Shown: piece after piece, positions 62,416 to 64,000 of the stretch
How positions within the stretch are numbered: position 1 is the stretch's first letter
Layout of the letters: each line of letters starts with the position of its first letter
Notes under the pieces: generated by a model
Told to the model about the DNA's origin: nothing
The model's input: the letters and a program-made list of their open reading frames with translations, nothing else
Database searches by the model: none
From: Paramecium sonneborni
Taxonomy: Eukaryota > Ciliophora > Oligohymenophorea > Peniculida > Parameciidae
NCBI GenBank assembly: GCA_905182985.1
Contig: CAJJDN010000051.1
Location: 257,650 to 321,649 of the forward strand
Reading direction: 5' to 3'
Length of the DNA stretch: 64,000 nt
Position numbers and translations under genes: made by a program

Positions 62416-64000
62416 ATGTCTGTGAAAAAAGCCATACCAATTTAAACACTTTAACTTGAAGTTATGCCAAATAAATAATCTCCATAAGTTAATAAGGATT
62501 AAATTTAAAAAGCTGTAATTGGATCTGCAGGATTCAAAATTCCATAAACAGTTATTGAAGAGAAGAAAAAAATGTTTTCAACTAGCTAAAAAAAAGATGA
62601 CCCAATTTTAGACATGTAATTATCTCAATTAGAGATATATTAAAAAATGGGACTTTAACCTTATAAAATGTAGAATGCAATTGAAGATAAAGAAAAAATA
62701 GTATTTTAAAATCTAAAAGATCAACCATTGGCTAAATCAAACTTTATATATGAATAAAGACGAGTGTTAGAAATAGAGTAGAAAGATATAGAAAATAGAA
62801 TGAATTAATTTATAATCGAGGAAGAACCTCCTCTATAGAATGAACAATTAGATTAAATTCAAAGTGAAATAGATAAACATTATGAAAGATTGAATAAATT
62901 AGAACAATAGTTTATGAAATAAGATTTGGTAGATAGTTATCAACCAGATGATAATGTATGGGAGAAAATTAAGTAATTAAGAGAGTATAGAAATAATATA
63001 AAAAAGGAATAAATGTAAGCAAGAGAAGAATATGAGGAAAGAAGAAGGAAAGATTAAGTTTAAGTAAAAGTAACAGTTATTGACAAATAATAATAATAGA
63101 TTATAAGAAAGTAAAATAAGAAAGAAGAAAAAGATTAATTTATTTAATAATAAATAGATGATTATATAAAACAAAAAGAACAGAATAAAAATAGGCCAAG
63201 ATCAAAAGAAAAATATATTGAGTAAGTGGTTATGAAATCACCAGAATAACAATTATATGAACATTAATTTTTAGAGTATTAAAAAGATAAGAATTTAAAA
63301 AAGTAAATGGAAGTGAAAGCTAAGGAATTTTAAGTTCCAGATTTTGAAAGATATCATCTTAAGGATGATAGAGAAAAACCTAAACATTAAGTCGAAATTA
63401 CTGACAGAGCTATACTAAAGGTTTAAACAATAGATGAATTACATCGAGTTTAAGTTTAAGCTTATACAGAAAAATAATTAGATTAATTAGATGATGCAAA
63501 CAAGAAAGCTATATATAAATCTATAGTAACTGAGAAATAATAAGAAAAATAAATGGAGAATGAAAAGAATGAATAATTTGTTTTAAAATTTTCATTCTAA
63601 TAGATAGATAAAGATCATGCTGGTGTAGTTTCAAAAGGAGAAGTACTTGAATTTTTATGTACAAATAAAGACATTTAAATTATATTTGATTTAGATGTAA
63701 AAACAATAGAGAATGAACTTGATAAGTTATAAACTCATCGTAAAGGATTGCTTGATATAAGTGAGTTTAGTAAATTTGTTAAGAGATTATAATAAGATAG
63801 AATAAAATTACTTTCTAAATTAAAATAAGATTCTAAATTATTTGAAGAGAATTAAGAAGAAAATCTAAGGTTGTAATATTCAAAACCAATGAAAGAAATA
63901 TTTAAAATATTAGATTATTAAGAACAAGGAGTTGTAAATAGGTTAGATTTAATTAGAGCAATAAGAAATGAATTATCAAAAGGGAGGATTTCTGTATTAA
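62416..64000 (+). CDS. coiled-coil/EF-hand protein (truncated by window end)
   Basis: Open from ATG 62416 to the last base, 528 codons so far, with no intron seen. It is strongly helical and charged: LQNEQLDQIQSEIDKHYERL, REEYEERRRKDQVQVKVTV, KQMEVKAKEFQVPDFERYHL. Near the 3' end is an EF-hand-like segment FSFQQIDKDHAGVVSKGEVL (loop D-K-D-H-A-G-V-V-S-K-G-E) and then a second EF-like region (DLDVKTIENELDKLQ...GLLDISEFSKF). It resembles Ca2+-binding axonemal or cortical proteins with long coiled coils. The C-terminus lies outside the window, so the full domain set is unknown. Confidence 0.78.

Noticed and set aside
1..64000. Bacterial-style operons, ribosome binding sites, CRISPR arrays, insertion sequences
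   Set aside because: Spliceosomal introns, reassigned code and eukaryotic families throughout; no direct-repeat arrays or transposase genes seen.

Overview
This window reads as macronuclear DNA of an oligohymenophorean ciliate, most like Paramecium. TAA and TAG occur throughout clearly conserved proteins as glutamine codons and TGA is the only stop. A+T is very high, intergenic gaps are tiny, and almost all introns are 20-33 nt GT...AG. With the standard code nearly every gene shatters into fragments, so all genes below were read by eye with TAA/TAG = Gln. In most cases removing the listed introns gives a length divisible by three. I cannot fix the genus; one 80-nt intron would be an outlier for Paramecium.

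Layout. 1-5650: an uncertain gene, an SR-type splicing factor, an F-box-like coiled-coil protein, LSM6 and an EF-hand protein. 5790-15300: a tail-anchored protein, a probably decayed gene, an unidentified protein, a TRAF-type zinc-finger protein with a TAA-encoded polyQ run, a PH-like/Ser-Thr kinase, a second decayed ORF and a low-complexity protein. 15756-25255: one 9.5-kb gene for an IP3-receptor-type Ca2+ release channel, then two small secreted-type proteins. 26128-31287: CFAP57 (axonemal) and two small coiled-coil or unknown proteins. 31.2-37.9 kb: a poorly resolved minus-strand gene, CK1-type kinase, ankyrin/DHHC-like membrane protein, Rab6-like GTPase and PX-domain protein. 38.2-49.95 kb: a two-pass membrane protein and a giant VPS13. 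49.96-53.2 kb: a C2-domain protein 2 bp upstream of a polycystin-type channel. 53.3-64 kb: ribosomal protein eS8, four small proteins, a PG-rich-repeat (STPG) protein, MCM9, CCZ1 and a truncated EF-hand/coiled-coil protein.

Themes. Several genes belong to ciliary biology (CFAP57, STPG, polycystin-like channel), Ca2+ signalling (IP3R, C2, EF-hands, polycystin) and membrane traffic (VPS13, Rab6, PX, CCZ1, DHHC-like), but they look like neighbours in a compact eukaryotic genome, not an operon. No tRNA, rRNA, mobile element or CRISPR array was seen. The most notable single observation is an ankyrin/DHHC-type palmitoyltransferase homologue whose DHHC motif reads QFHS, so the acyl-accepting cysteine is absent.

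Caution: in such AT-rich DNA a random frame meets TGA only about every 60 codons, so open frames alone are weak evidence. Entries without a recognised family carry lower confidence for this reason.
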